A DNA stretch of 64,000 bases from Rhizophlyctis rosea. Taxonomy: Eukaryota > Chytridiomycota > Chytridiomycetes > Rhizophlyctidales > Rhizophlyctidaceae. The notes below the pieces were generated by a model, which ran no database searches, was not told the origin of the DNA, and was given only the letters and a program-made list of their open reading frames with translations. The stretch is from contig JADGJC010000013.1 of assembly GCA_027596075.1 (NCBI GenBank), positions 186,001-250,000 on the forward strand. The letters are read 5' to 3'. Both the position numbers and the translations under genes were made by a program. This document shows, piece after piece, positions 1 through 10,567 of this stretch. Each line of letters opens with the position of its first letter. Positions within the stretch are counted from its first letter, which is position 1.

Positions 1-896
1 GCCAGCGGGGAAAAGCGACGGCCCATCCATTTGACGATCGAAAAGGAGTGTAGATTGACCGTCCGCGGCATCAGGCAAAGGGTATTTTGCGGAACTCAGA
101 GATGGTATCAATGACGGAATTGCCCTATGTGTTGGGGTGACAGGCTGAACGCGTTCTGAAGTTGACCAGTCCACCGCATCCACTGCAAACTTTTTACTCC
201 GTGCTTGATCTTCCGGAAGTATATCATCCGCTCCTCGTTTTGCAGGCACCTCAGGGCTTCGCTTATCACCCTTCCCATCAGCACTTGTCCCGATTTGTTT
301 CCGAGCAACGCGCTGCGCCCTCAAATCATCTTCCTCATCGCTACTGTCGGCCAAACTAAAGGCGGTCGATTGAGTTTCCGACGCCGGATGTGAAATCGGT
401 GTCAGTTGTGGTAATCGAATGGATGTATATTCGATACGTCTAGGACTGGGTTTTGGGCGCAAGGAAGGGGAAGTGACGTGTGAAGGCGAGGAGGAGAACT
501 GGTCTGAAGCAGGCGGCGGGTTGACAGTTGCCGGTTCGTCTTACATTCATTCCAGACCCATCGTCAAAACGGTCAGTTTTCACCGATTTGTACCAATGAC
601 TGTTGTTTGTTTACTATGTCTCACCTACACCAGCCGCATCGTCGTCGTCCTCCTCCTCAAACATGAGGGGTACCCGTCGAGTGGAAGCGTTCAAGGGAGG
701 TGCTGTCAGAATATCTAAGCAATACAATAGTGGGTCAGCCATCTACATAGGTTGAGCAAGAAAACCCCGTTCTTCCATGCATACCACTCTGGCCCGCACG
801 AAGGGCTTTCTCCTGCTCTGCCTCCAGTTCGTGGAGTGCGGCCATATCGTCTGCCAGTCCGGCCTCAAAGGCGTCCTCCCAGTCGGGCTCGTCCAT
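1..896 (-). CDS. Unidentified protein, N-terminal part (runs off left edge)
   Basis: Three exons join in frame: 896..785, 714..625 and 539..1. The frame is still open at the window edge, so the C-terminus is missing. The start ATG at 896 opens an acidic leader (MDEPDWEDAFEAGLADD). A very acidic run (FEEEDDDD), a Ser/Pro-rich stretch and a mixed-charge region (DSSDEEDDL, then Lys/Arg-rich) follow. The introns have good GT and AG ends. I do not recognise a domain. An acidic, disordered start before a missing globular part is typical of nuclear proteins, for example the CTF18 clamp-loader subunit, but that name is only a guess. The gene and its exon joins are fairly sure; the function is unknown. 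Confidence 0.55.
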
Positions 897-1144
897 TGTG
901 TGCAGCGCAGCAGATGGAATACCGTAGTATAGCCAACCTTCCGTAACAGCTGGGAAGATGTGGCTGGATTGATGGCAGCTAGTGCAGTTGAGTTAGCATG
1001 GTGAGTCGGGACTCGGCAGGGGAACGTGATCATGAGAGGGTTGTGTCCACGTCCGGCCCGTCTGGACCATCCCGCCACATCCCTCTGTGTACAATTGCCT
1101 TGTAACTCCGTTCATTTCACTCACCCACCTCCAAAAGAGGGCAT

Positions 1145-2475
1145 ATGAGGGAGATACCCATCCAGCCATACCCGGCATACCCGATACATATTTTCTTTTT
1201 GAGATCTCCGTCCTCTGGCGAACCAGCGCCGACCAAAACCCTTCTCAGTCTCGGACCCGATGACCATCCCACCATCGTGACTTGGATGGTCGAGGACATC
1301 GACTGGTCCAAGCAGAACGAACTCTGGAGCCCACCCTTCAGTTTCAACGACTTGGAATGGCGTCTAGGATTGACGGTCACATCCGATACAGCCCAGCAAA
1401 CCGATCCCCTCGACCCTGCCGCTTCCACATATCCTCTTACTGTGCAACTTGTTGCTTACGACGTTGTCGAGTCACACACACTTACCTACTGCGCGTTTGT
1501 GAAAACGGACCTTGACGCACCGATTGTTGGCGGCGAGCAAGCCCCGACCAATGGGTTTTTTAATCAAACCGAAGAGTTCATATGTACTGTGACGGAAATC
1601 CTGGACGCAGTCCATTTCTCCAATGAAGATCCTCCCACGAAGCTGCTCATTGGCGTAATGATGTACCCTGCGCCAATCGACACCGGCGGGCTAGTCCAAA
1701 TCCCTGTGATCCGAAGTTCAACCTGGCTTCACCTAGAGGGGGAACTCGCATCGGCCCATGCCGTTAGGGATAATGTACCTTATCGCTTCAACACATGGAG
1801 TGATGATGAGAAGGGAGACATTGTCGTTCAACTCAGTGACGGTGTTGTCAAAGCCCACAGCCTGCCTCGCCGCTACAACTACGACAGCTACTTCTCTGCA
1901 ATATTATCGCAACCAATGCAGGAGCAACAAAGCAGCACAATCAAACTCAACGACATAAACTGCGCTTTATTCAAGCAAATCCTGCGCTTCATTTATACTG
2001 GTCAAACTGTCATCAAGGATGACGAGATCTTCGAGTTTTACAAGTATGTCAAGACGCCATCCGCAAAATGTTATTCCACTTCAGAAACGAAACTTGTATT
2101 AATCCGGAAACGTCAGGGCTGCAGATCGATTCCAACTCACGCACTGCGCGCAATCCGCACGCGAGGCACTACAGTTGCACATCCAATCCGCTACCGACGA
2201 ATCAAGTTGCCTTCGAATTGACACCACAAGCAGCCTGCCAACACCTCAAAGACTTCCTCCAATATCCCGATCTCAACATCTGCCAACTCATGTGTTTAAG
2301 GATCATCAATGCGGCGGGCGTGGAAGTGGAGGATACAGCAGAATGGAAGGAGTTAGTCGATACCCCTGGGTTTGCGGAGCTGCAGAGACAGGCGTTTCGG
2401 TTGGGCCGGCGGTCGACTAGGAAGCGGAAGAGAGAGGAGGGAGGGGAAGGGAGGGATGAAAGGAGGGATGGGTGA
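1145..2475 (+). CDS. MATH-BTB domain protein, with a probable frameshift
   Basis: Exon 1 is 1145..2043, with donor GTATGT at 2044 and acceptor CAG ending at 2116. Exon 2 runs from 2117 to the stop at 2475. Residues about 45-190 look like a MATH (TRAF-like) domain starting at WSPPFSFNDLEW. Residues about 225-330 are a BTB/POZ domain (GDIVVQLSDGVVKAHS, then LFKQILRFIYTG). After the intron the BTB helix continues as AADRFQL. Proteins of this class are usually substrate adaptors for cullin-3 ubiquitin ligases. The oddity is in exon 2: the BTB helix is in one frame to about 2195, while the following helical part (PQAACQHLKDFLQYP, then WKELVDTPGFAELQ) is one base off, and no normal intron fixes this. 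The start is uncertain; an internal Met at 1286 begins right at the MATH domain. Confidence 0.7.
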
Positions 2476-2828
2476 AGGTTGTTGGTTGGGAGGGAACTTT
2501 TTGAATAGAATTGCCAGAGTTATACCCTTAAAGTAGCTGAGAGCATAGGCTTATAGCATTTACCAGCGCGTCTGATATGTAAACATAGAAATCTAGAAAA
2601 CTAGACCTCCAATTGAGTGCAATGCTCATCGATCTGAGGACAAAAAGGACGTTTCGCCACTGGTAAACAATCTGTTCTGGCAAATTCTTCTACTTTGCAT
2701 TTAATTTTTCATATGAGCGGGTTGTGACTCAGTAACGACGTGATCCTCGCATACATTGTTTGTGTTTTTTTTTCGACATCGCGGACGAGGCGGTTTTCCT
2801 GTTCTCATCTATCAACCAAAAATCTGGA
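2476..2828. other. Intergenic, convergent 3' ends
   Basis: The MATH-BTB gene ends here from the left and the coiled-coil RING gene ends here from the right. The stretch is A/T-richer than its neighbours and should hold both 3' UTRs. I see no coding signal. Confidence 0.6.
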
Positions 2829-5800
2829 TTACTTCTTTACATCCTCGTCATCACTCGGCAAATACGTCTTGAGCATTTTGATCCTAGATGCACCCCCAGG
2901 AGAAGGAAAATTAGCAGGCAAGAAAACGACAATCCACACCTCCCACCCCAAAAATCTTAACAAAAAAAACATACCACTCCAAAAACTCCAACGTCAACTC
3001 CCTCCTCCTCACAAACTGCTCCTCGACCCTCTCCAACTGCTCGTTTCGGAACACGTGTTCTACGTTCGTTGAACACTCTTTGCAGCGTACGACGTTGTAG
3101 TTTTCTTCTTTTATGTAGTCGAGGCAGGGTGTGCAGTATGTGTGCTGTTAGGGGAGATTTAGTGTGGGTGGATGGGAATGGGGAGTGGGAGGAGGGAGAG
3201 GGGGAAGTACGCACGCCGCAAGGAATCAGGGTCATGGGTTGTTTGAAGAGTTTTACGTCGTGGGGGCAGAGGAAGCCCGTCTGGTTGTGTTGGTTGGATG
3301 TTGAGGTGTCAGCATGCGTCCAGGACGATACAAATAGAACCCAGCTTGCTATAAGTGCCGTACCTCCATCCTCTCCTCCGCCAACGCATACTCCTCCATC
3401 CGGTTCTTAATGTCCCGTTCAATAGCTTTGATCCGTTCCATGCGCGGTTGGAATTGTCGTTTCTTCAGGTCGTCTATTACCACTTTCAAGCCTACGAAAT
3501 GAACCTCAGCAAACCGGAGACTGGCGGTAATCGAACCGCTATGAACCTACCTCCAATCTCCTCCTCCTTAGTCCGAATCAAAAGCGTCAGCCGTTCCATC
3601 TCCGTCTGCAAAACTTTCTCCTTCGCTGGAACGAACGGGTAAGTACATCAAAACAGTCACAATGACCTCCAAAGGCAACAAAGCTGCCTCCACTTCGGAG
3701 GAAACCCCTCGAAAAACAAACCTTGCCACTTCTTCTCAATCCCATCAATAAAATCCGTATCAATATCCATCTTTCCCCCCTTCTTATCCCCCCCTCCCCC
3801 CCTCCCCCCTCCAACACCACCCCCCATCTGCGGCGCAGCAGCATTCTCCGCAACCTGCACACTCAAAGCCCACATCTGCTCCTCCTTCCTCTCCAGTCGC
3901 TGCTCATAATCGTTAATAGTGTCATTCACTTTAGTGAGGAGGTCGGATATATCTTTTTCCTTGCGAGCGAGAAGGGCTTCGAGCTGTTTGGATTTGTCGG
4001 TTAGTTCGGCGCGTTGTTTTATGAGGAAGTTTAGTTCGGTTTGGAGGTGTTTTTTTTGGCGCTGTGGTGGTGGTGGTGAGTGTTTGGGAGGGGGAAGAGG
4101 AGTTAGTGGTTGTGTCATTGTTCGTTTGCCCAAGGCAGCCGCAACCGGAGTGAGCAACTTACGATGGCCAACTGACAAGCCGTCTTGGCTTCCTCCAACT
4201 CCATTGCGAGTTCCTCAAACTCGCTTCGCTTAAGATCTTGGTTTTTCTTCACCGCCTGGTAGTTTGCCGTCACTTCCTTGTTGGCTTCAATCAGTTCACT
4301 GCACCGCGCAAGAGGAAGGAAAGATATCAGTCAGCCTTTCCCCTCATGAAGTTCGCCGAGATGGACTTTGTGTCCTCGCGCCTGAAACTCCCGCAACTCA
4401 CCGCAACCGTTTCTGCAACTGTCCGTTCTCGTCCCGGTACATCTGTTCGCTTTGCGTTAGGTAGTCGTGTTTCTGTGTTAGGGTGCTGGTTGGAAGCGTG
4501 AGGTGCGGGAAGTGAGTTCTGATGTGTCTCCATCCATTCTACCACAGTCAAACAATTGCGGGAGTTTTCCGCCGCCGTCAGTCCCCTTCAATGAATGGTA
4601 CATACTTTAAAGCCTTTTCCAAATCATCGCTCTTCTTCTGAAACTTCACTGTCAACACTCGTTGTTCGTCGATATCGAATTCAAGGTTTCTGGTTGAGGT
4701 TGAGTCGAGATTGCATTAGGACTTCATCCCTAACCGACTTCACTGGAGGTTCCACAAGGCAAAGCTCAAAGATGTACTTGATAACCCCTTCCAACTCCTC
4801 GATCTTCTTCTTCTGCTCTGCAACAACATGGTCCTGCGCCGTCCGTTGCGCCTCACGCTCAGTGACTTCTCTATCAGCCGGAGACCCGTCAACATATTGA
4901 TTATCGCGAATGTCTACAGTCCCATTTATACCTCCTATACACCTCATGCCCCGCTCTCGTCTTCTCTAACGTCACCACCAACTCCTTCACCTCCGCCTGT
5001 GCACGTATCCGCTTGCGTTTCTCGTCTTCCAGGATCTTTTCGCATTCTTCTCTGGAAGGATGGATGAGTTTGTGCTTGCGGTGTGTGCCAGAAGGAACGC
5101 GAGATGTAGCAAGATGAACCCACTGTGATCTGGAAACTTTCACCTCCCTGAACTCCTTTTGCTTGAGCGTGGCGATGCGGTCGGATTTATCTTGGATTTC
5201 GGCTGTGGTGGTGTTGAGAATGTGTCGGGAGTAGGCGGTGGACAAAGCGTCAGGGCCTCTCGTTGATGCATTGCATGGGTGTAAAATGATGCAAGTACCT
5301 TGCAAGTTCAATTTCTCCAGATGCATGGTATCAAGGACACCTTGTGCAGCTTGGATCTGGGCCCGGAGATCTGGCGGGAAAGAAATCATTTGGTCATCCC
5401 GCCATGTAGGGTTCGTTCATCAACGAGATGGTGCGCGTGTTGGCTTACCAAGGTTCGCCTGATACAGGCTATCCGAGTAGTTTTTGAGTTTTCGAAGCGC
5501 ATGGCCGCCTGAGTGAAATGATACATGAATAAAGTTGACGAGAAAGAGCAATCGTCTTCGTTTCGTGGCCCTCTGAGGCGAAAAGCGTCGGCGCACCTTT
5601 GAGTACCTGATCATCGCTCAACTGTGGCGGTGGAGGTCGATCGCTGGTTGTGAGGGATAGGTCAAAACCAGAGGAGAAAGGTGACCGGAAGGAAGCGGTA
5701 GGGAGCATGAGGAGGAAAGAGGGAAGGGGAGAGTAAGGGAGGTCAGAAGAGTGATAAAGTTTGCGGTGAATTGGTTGCTGGCGCGAGGGTCTTCGAGATT

Positions 5801-5876
5801 CGGAGGCGGAGCTGGCAAGGAAAGAAGCATGAGAGGCATGATCAGCAGGACTTGCATGATTGGGGCATGGCCGCAA
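2829..5876 (-). CDS. Coiled-coil protein with C-terminal RING/U-box-like finger
   Basis: Fifteen exons join in frame: 5876..5597, 5508..5449, 5370..5299, 5202..5124, 5051..4932, 4870..4778, 4689..4606, 4518..4402, 4298..4163, 4061..3722, 3625..3551, 3491..3364, 3280..3215, 3144..2975 and 2883..2829. They sum to 1875 nt (624 residues). Residues about 95-525 are almost all coiled coil (for example ALRKLKNYSDSLYQAN, then KQLEALLARKEKDISDLL). A Gly-rich break near residue 360 is followed by MDIDTDFIDGIEKKW. The C-terminus (about 530-600) is a compact finger: FLCPHDVKLFKQPMTLIPCG, HTYCTPCLDYI, then CKEC. It reads as a RING or U-box-like E3 module, so ubiquitin-ligase activity is the natural inference. 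I cannot name the orthologue. The 5' end is less certain than the rest; the first exon is Ser/Pro-rich and its ATG at 5876 is simply the first in frame. Confidence 0.75.
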
Positions 5877-6399
5877 GTCCGGCGGATCGGATACTGTTTA
5901 CATCGAAAAAAATATGCCAGATGCCAGACGGGGCGCGATCACTCAGTTCCATGATCCGGTCCTTTCCATCTTTCATATCATGGTGTATCGATGCCGCAAA
6001 TGCAATGAAACAAATGAAATACACCCAAATCAATAGAACAAAAACGAATTCACTGATTATTCTCGATAAATAATGTACAATGAGCTATACAAAAAAACTA
6101 TCCTATGACTAAAAAAAAGAAAAACAAAAAGGGAAGTAACGACATTGGTATAGACGCGGGCCTACCAACTCACCAGATGATGCACCTGGAGGGCCCATAC
6201 CCTACATTTCCGAACATGTCAGCTATATACAGAATCTAACTACATACAAAAAGAAGTAGAAACAAAAACTAAGAAACGGTGAGAATAAAGTATTCACAAA
6301 CAAGCGTGGAATTTGTAACACTGCAAAAGTGAGGACTTAGAATGGGTATGATGGCATTGATTTGCGAGAAGCGCATACCTCAGAAGACAAGGAGAAGCT
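5877..6399. other. Intergenic, likely 3' UTR of the next small gene
   Basis: A/T-rich with runs of A and no coding signal. Clean splice-like pairs (a donor after 6381 read on the minus strand with an acceptor near 6323, and another donor near 6178) suggest that the 3' UTR of the 6400-6863 gene may itself be spliced. Confidence 0.4.
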
Positions 6400-6863
6400 C
6401 TAGCAAACAAGTTTGGGCGTCGTCGAAGGGCGTTCAAGGAGCGGAGTCTCCAGAGGAGAGAGCAATCCCGAAATAATATCCGTCAATTCTTCGTACGCAG
6501 CAACCAAGTCTTGCGTGGAGCGACTATGAAGTAGCACCAGCAGTCAACAACCAAACGCTCTTCTTCCCGCTAAAGCAAGGCTGGCAAAGCATACCTCTCG
6601 CTCGCAGTCGGAGCGCTCTCAACAGGAAGTGCATGCTGGAGCTGTGAAATAGGCTTCTTCTTTATGGATATTTTTCGCGGACAGGGGCAAGCAATACCCC
6701 TATCCTGTAGACTTGCTACGGATTTGACGGGTCGCAAGGATTTGAGCGTTTTGCAGGCAGGGCCCGATAGGTAGGTATGACGCGATGCGAACATGCGGGT
6801 CGAGTCGGTGGAGGAGGGCCTGAGGGGTGCGGAGACGTCCCAGTGGAAGTCGTTTCCGGGCAT
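6400..6863 (-). CDS. Small unknown protein (130 residues)
   Basis: Two exons, 6863..6595 and 6523..6400, join in phase (393 nt including the stop). The protein starts MPGNDFHWDVSAPLRPSS, has a basic middle (KISIKKKPISQLQ) and ends in an amphipathic helix (TQDLVAAYEELTDIIS) before PKLVC. No signal peptide or membrane segment is visible. I do not recognise the family. The donor GTATGC and the TAG acceptor are good, which supports a real gene. It lies 0.5 kb upstream of the coiled-coil RING gene on the same strand and about 660 bp from the start of RPN10. Confidence 0.55.
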
Positions 6864-6954
6864 TTTTTTTATGTTGTAGTATGGAATAGATATGTGGGAG
6901 GAAGGAATTTACAGGGCGGATAGGGGGGAAAAGGCTTCTATATAGTACCCGCTC

Positions 6955-7311
6955 CTAACTTATGTACAGGGTAGACATTGCATGTAATGTGCGAGAAGAA
7001 TAAGAGAAGAGAGAGAGGAGGATGAATTCCCGGCCATCCAGAACCCTCAGCAGGTGTTTCGAAATCTCGGCCGCGGATCCAAACACGACCATGTCAAATG
7101 CAGAGTGTGATGTTTTGCCCACGAAATTTTCGGGCCCCATTCTCCCATGCATCAGCCACATCAGCCAATTGATGAGCCCGAGTGCAGCCACATTCTGCCC
7201 ACTGCTCCCATTGTCGATCGGTGATACAAAGAACAGTGTGGGAAGGTGGAGAACCTGCATGCGGTAGGGCGCAGTGTTGGTGTAACGCCCCTTCCCTACA
7301 ATCCCCAACAT
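6955..7311 (-). CDS. Doubtful ORF in the RPN10 upstream region
   Basis: A 118-codon open frame with no recognisable domain, no clear introns, and a composition that could be chance. It sits only 210 bp upstream of RPN10 on the opposite strand. I list it because it fills most of an otherwise empty 650 bp stretch (6864-7521), which must also carry the promoters of RPN10 and of the small minus-strand gene. Confidence 0.2.
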   Translation of the reverse strand: MLGIVGKGRYTNTAPYRMQVLHLPTLFFVSPIDNGSSGQNVAALGLINWLMWLMHGRMGPENFVGKTSHSAFDMVVFGSAAEISKHLLRVLDGREFILLSLFSYSSRTLHAMSTLYIS

Positions 7312-7521
7312 CGTTAGGGTCCTACGGCTTGGACCCTTGACCTTTGCGCTGATTCAGAGTGAATCACCCTGGCCAGCCTCAAGACCAGGGTTCGACGCTT
7401 TCTCCTTTGGAATTTCACTCACACAGAACGTCGCTCAAAACAAGTTCATCTCCCAACTTCCAACCCACTATTCAACAAGTCCCAGAAACATATCGTCTAC
7501 CTCCTCAGCACAAGCGCAAAA

Positions 7522-9078
7522 ATGGTGTTGGAGGCGACTATCCTCGTGTACGTGCCAAAGAGTGCATTTGGTATTGTTGGCGCCTCTCAAAAAGCTGAAC
7601 CTAACGCCTAACCCTTCCAGACTGGACAACTCGGAGTGGATGCGCAATGGAGACTACACGCCGTCGCGTATGGAGGCTCAAGCCGACGCTGTGACGTTCC
7701 TTTTCAACGCAAAGACCCAATCAAACCCGGAAAACACGGTCGGACTGATGACTATGGCTGGTCAAAGGTATTAGTGCGAGCGAGTTCGTGACAGTGGGAG
7801 AACTGTTCTAATCGCTTGAATTTATAAAGCAGTCCCAAAGTTCTCGTCACCTTGACGCCGGATATTGGAAAAATCTTGACCGCCCTCCACAACATTCAAA
7901 TTTCCGGAAACTCCAACATCAGCACTGGTGTGCAAATTGCGCAGGTTTGAGCTACTTTGCGCTTTCATATCACTGAGAACAGCAGTTTGACATCCCATAC
8001 AACCAGCTTGCACTTAAACACCGTCAAAACAAAAACCAACGGCAAAGAATTATTGTGTTTGTGGGAAGCCCATTGGCGGAGGACGAGAAGGCTCTCGTGC
8101 GGCTGGGAAAGAAGCTGAAGAAGAACAATGTGGCTGTGGATGTGATTAACTTTGGGGAGGAGGCTGACAATACGGCAAAGTTGGAGGCGTTCATTGGTGC
8201 CGTGAACAGCAGTGACAACAGGTGCGGAGAGGAGGGCTGAAAAGGGGTCGGAATGACCGAATGATAGCAAATACTTTGTATTTACCGTATAACTCCATTT
8301 TGCAGCCATCTTGTGACCATCCCGCCTGGACCACACATTCTTAGCGACATCCTCCTCTCATCACCCATCGTTGCCGGTGAAGACGGCGCACCTCCCGGTT
8401 TTGCGTCCGGAGGCGGGTTCGAGTTTGGTGTGGACCCGAACATGGATCCGGAACTTGCTTTGGTTTGTAAAATCGCTGTTAGGTGCAAACAACAAATGCA
8501 TAAGCTGATAATCGCCTTCTCGCATACAGGCTCTCCGCATTTCAATGGAAGAGGAGAAGGCACGACAGGAGGCATTGTCAAAGGGTTCGGGCGGGGGCGA
8601 AGCATCGGGATCTGGGGGTGAGCCGTCGGGTCAAGCCGGGGCTGCGGGACCGGCGGGCGTTACCGCTGGGACGGGCAGTGAGGAAGACGACATGCTGGCA
8701 CAGGCTTTGGCAATGTCGATGGGCGGTGGGGCTCCTGGAGGGGTAGGTTTTGCATCTCTAGTCAGGTCGTGTATGTCCTCATCTCACACATTTGACAGGA
8801 CGGCGATGTGGAAATGGAGTTATCTGAAGAAGATGGGATTGCTCGGGCAATAGCCATGTCGATGGAAACAGACAAGCAGGTATGTGTCAATTCATCATCA
8901 TCTACGCCGAAGTCACCGCGTGAAGACTGAATTCTGCATTCCTTTGAAGGAGGGAGGCAGCGCAGAAGTGGACTACTCATCGCTGATTGGATCGCTTCCG
9001 GGTGTGAATCCGAATGATCCGCGGATCCAGGATGCGCTTAAGAAGGAGAAGGAGGATAAGAAGGATGAGTCGAAGTAA
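7522..9078 (+). CDS. RPN10: 26S proteasome regulatory subunit RPN10 (PSMD4/S5a)
   Basis: Eight exons: 7522..7547, 7621..7767, 7833..7944, 8007..8221, 8306..8462, 8530..8742, 8799..8879 and 8950..9078, giving 359 residues. This is the ubiquitin receptor at the base-lid junction of the 19S particle. Residues 1-190 are the VWA domain, starting [20 protein letters not shown], which fits the family start exactly. UIM-like helices follow at about 215 ([14 protein letters not shown]), about 275 ([13 protein letters not shown]) and about 308 ([12 protein letters not shown]). That is three, where human S5a has two and yeast has one. A Gly/Ala/Ser-rich linker separates the first two. The C-terminus is basic ([11 protein letters not shown]), as in relatives. 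The first intron comes after only 26 coding bases. Confidence 0.96.
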
Positions 9079-9350
9079 GCAGGGCGAGGGGGTTGGGTTG
9101 TGTATAGTAGATTAGGGCTTTTGCTTCACGCATGGGCTGCAAAAGAAATGTTTTATATTGGAGTTTTGTGTGGTGGGCTTTGTTGCGTTTGGTGTTGTGG
9201 GGGTATGTGCATATGTCACCATCAAACGCATTGGGCAATGAGGCACCGCTGCAGCAATATGTGGTGCACATGGATTGCAAAGGATGGCAAGACGCACTCG
9301 GTCCAGTCTCCACAGGTTAAGGCCTCTGCATCAGAGCACACAAAGTTTCG

Positions 9351-10043
9351 TCACTTAGATCCCATATGTCTTTCCATCATTTTCATTAACCGTACTCTAT
9401 CTCTCACATCCGTCTCCTTCTCGAAATCCAACACGCTCTGCAAACCCCATCGTATCCGGACTGTCTCTATATCAATTCCCTGATTTCCACCTCCTCCAGC
9501 TTTACTCGTACCCTTATTTCCACCCGTCCCAACTCCCTCCCCACTCCCCAACTCCAAATGCGCGATCAGCTGCTGCTTGACAGCCAATTCTTTCTCATAA
9601 CAACCAACAATAACGTCAATCCAATCTGCAGCTTCGACGGGGGAAATTTGTGTAGGACCAACGGTCTGCTGGGACGTTACAGCTACTGACGCCTTAGCTA
9701 TTGCGTCACGCTTCAATGCTCCCATGGCGCGAACGCAGGCTTGGATGTCTGTTAATGTTGTGTGGAGGTGCGTTAAAGCGGATTCGATTGCGCGGGTTTG
9801 TTTGGCGAGGAGGCGGGGGAGGATGTCGGGGAATTGGTGGAGGATTGCAGGGGCTGTTGAGGGGTGGTATGTGGGTGCGGAGGGTGAGGGGAGGAAGGAG
9901 ATGGTGTCGGTTCGTTGGGAGGTTAGGTTGTGGATTGAGTCTAGGTATTGGGTGGATTTGTCGTGGAGGGAGGAGTGGGTGTCGAGGAGGGTTAGGAGGC
10001 GGTCTAGGAGTTTTAGGGTTTGGGTTGGGGTTGGGGTGGTCAT
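9351..10043 (-). CDS. AIRIM: AIRIM/C1orf109-like ribosome maturation factor
   Basis: A single exon of 230 residues. The pattern matches the human C1orf109 (AIRIM) family: an N-terminal helical segment (LLDRLLTLLDTHSSLHDKS), the FPDILPRLLAKQ block, a long helix (LTDIQACVRAMGALKRDAI), then SPVEAADWIDVIVGCYEKE, KQQLIAHLEL and a closing QSVLDFEKE helix. In animals this protein binds the AFG2 AAA-ATPases and helps release maturation factors from pre-60S ribosomes; the same role here is inferred. I chose the ATG at 10043 because upstream in-frame residues to 10322 are low-complexity and unlike the family. A Gly/Lys-rich insert (about residues 175-195) replaces a short loop. Yeasts lack a clear homologue, which supports an early-diverging fungus. 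Confidence 0.72.
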   Translation of the reverse strand: MTTPTPTQTLKLLDRLLTLLDTHSSLHDKSTQYLDSIHNLTSQRTDTISFLPSPSAPTYHPSTAPAILHQFPDILPRLLAKQTRAIESALTHLHTTLTDIQACVRAMGALKRDAIAKASVAVTSQQTVGPTQISPVEAADWIDVIVGCYEKELAVKQQLIAHLELGSGEGVGTGGNKGTSKAGGGGNQGIDIETVRIRWGLQSVLDFEKETDVRDRVRLMKMMERHMGSK

Positions 10044-10437
10044 GGGTAGGTTTCGTGATGAGTGGGTTTTGGTTCCAGTGCAGTTAAAGGTTGAGAGGTG
10101 TCCGTATGGCTTTAGAGGTGTGCTGCAGGAATGCAAACAAGAGATGGAGAAGAAAGGTTTCGGGGTGCAAAAGTTCCAACGTGTGATAAGCCGGCCGCCA
10201 CCTCTCGTCCGGCCTGTGTTACAGCCGTCGCAACTTGTTGGCCCAACATGTGGGCGTCCATCTCGTGGCCCGCCGCAATTCCCGCCTTCCTTCACCAACT
10301 GTCTTTGTTGAGTTCTGCCCATTAGGCTACTGGAGCGTTATAGAAGTGTGTTTTTCTACACTCGTCAACACTGTACGCTGTAGCTAGGGGTGCGTAGGTG
10401 AACGGAAACAGTGATAGGAACCGCAGCAGGACCGAAA

Positions 10438-10480
10438 GTAAACAATATTCGCGCGTGCAGTATTGCAAACTATTGTTTAC
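10438..10480. promoter_or_regulatory. Inverted pair of GTAAACAATA in the DLIC promoter
   Basis: GTAAACAATA at 10438-10447 and its exact reverse complement TATTGTTTAC at 10471-10480 flank a 23 bp spacer, 88 bp upstream of the dynein light intermediate chain ATG and about 400 bp from the divergent AIRIM start. The core GTAAACA is the known forkhead-factor motif. The symmetry suggests a bidirectional regulatory site; binding is inference. Confidence 0.4.
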
Positions 10481-10567
10481 CGATCTCCCCACCGAACCAC
10501 CAAACAACCCAGTTCCCACACACCGTATCCGCCATAACAACCCTCCTTTCCCACCACCCCTCCTGAA

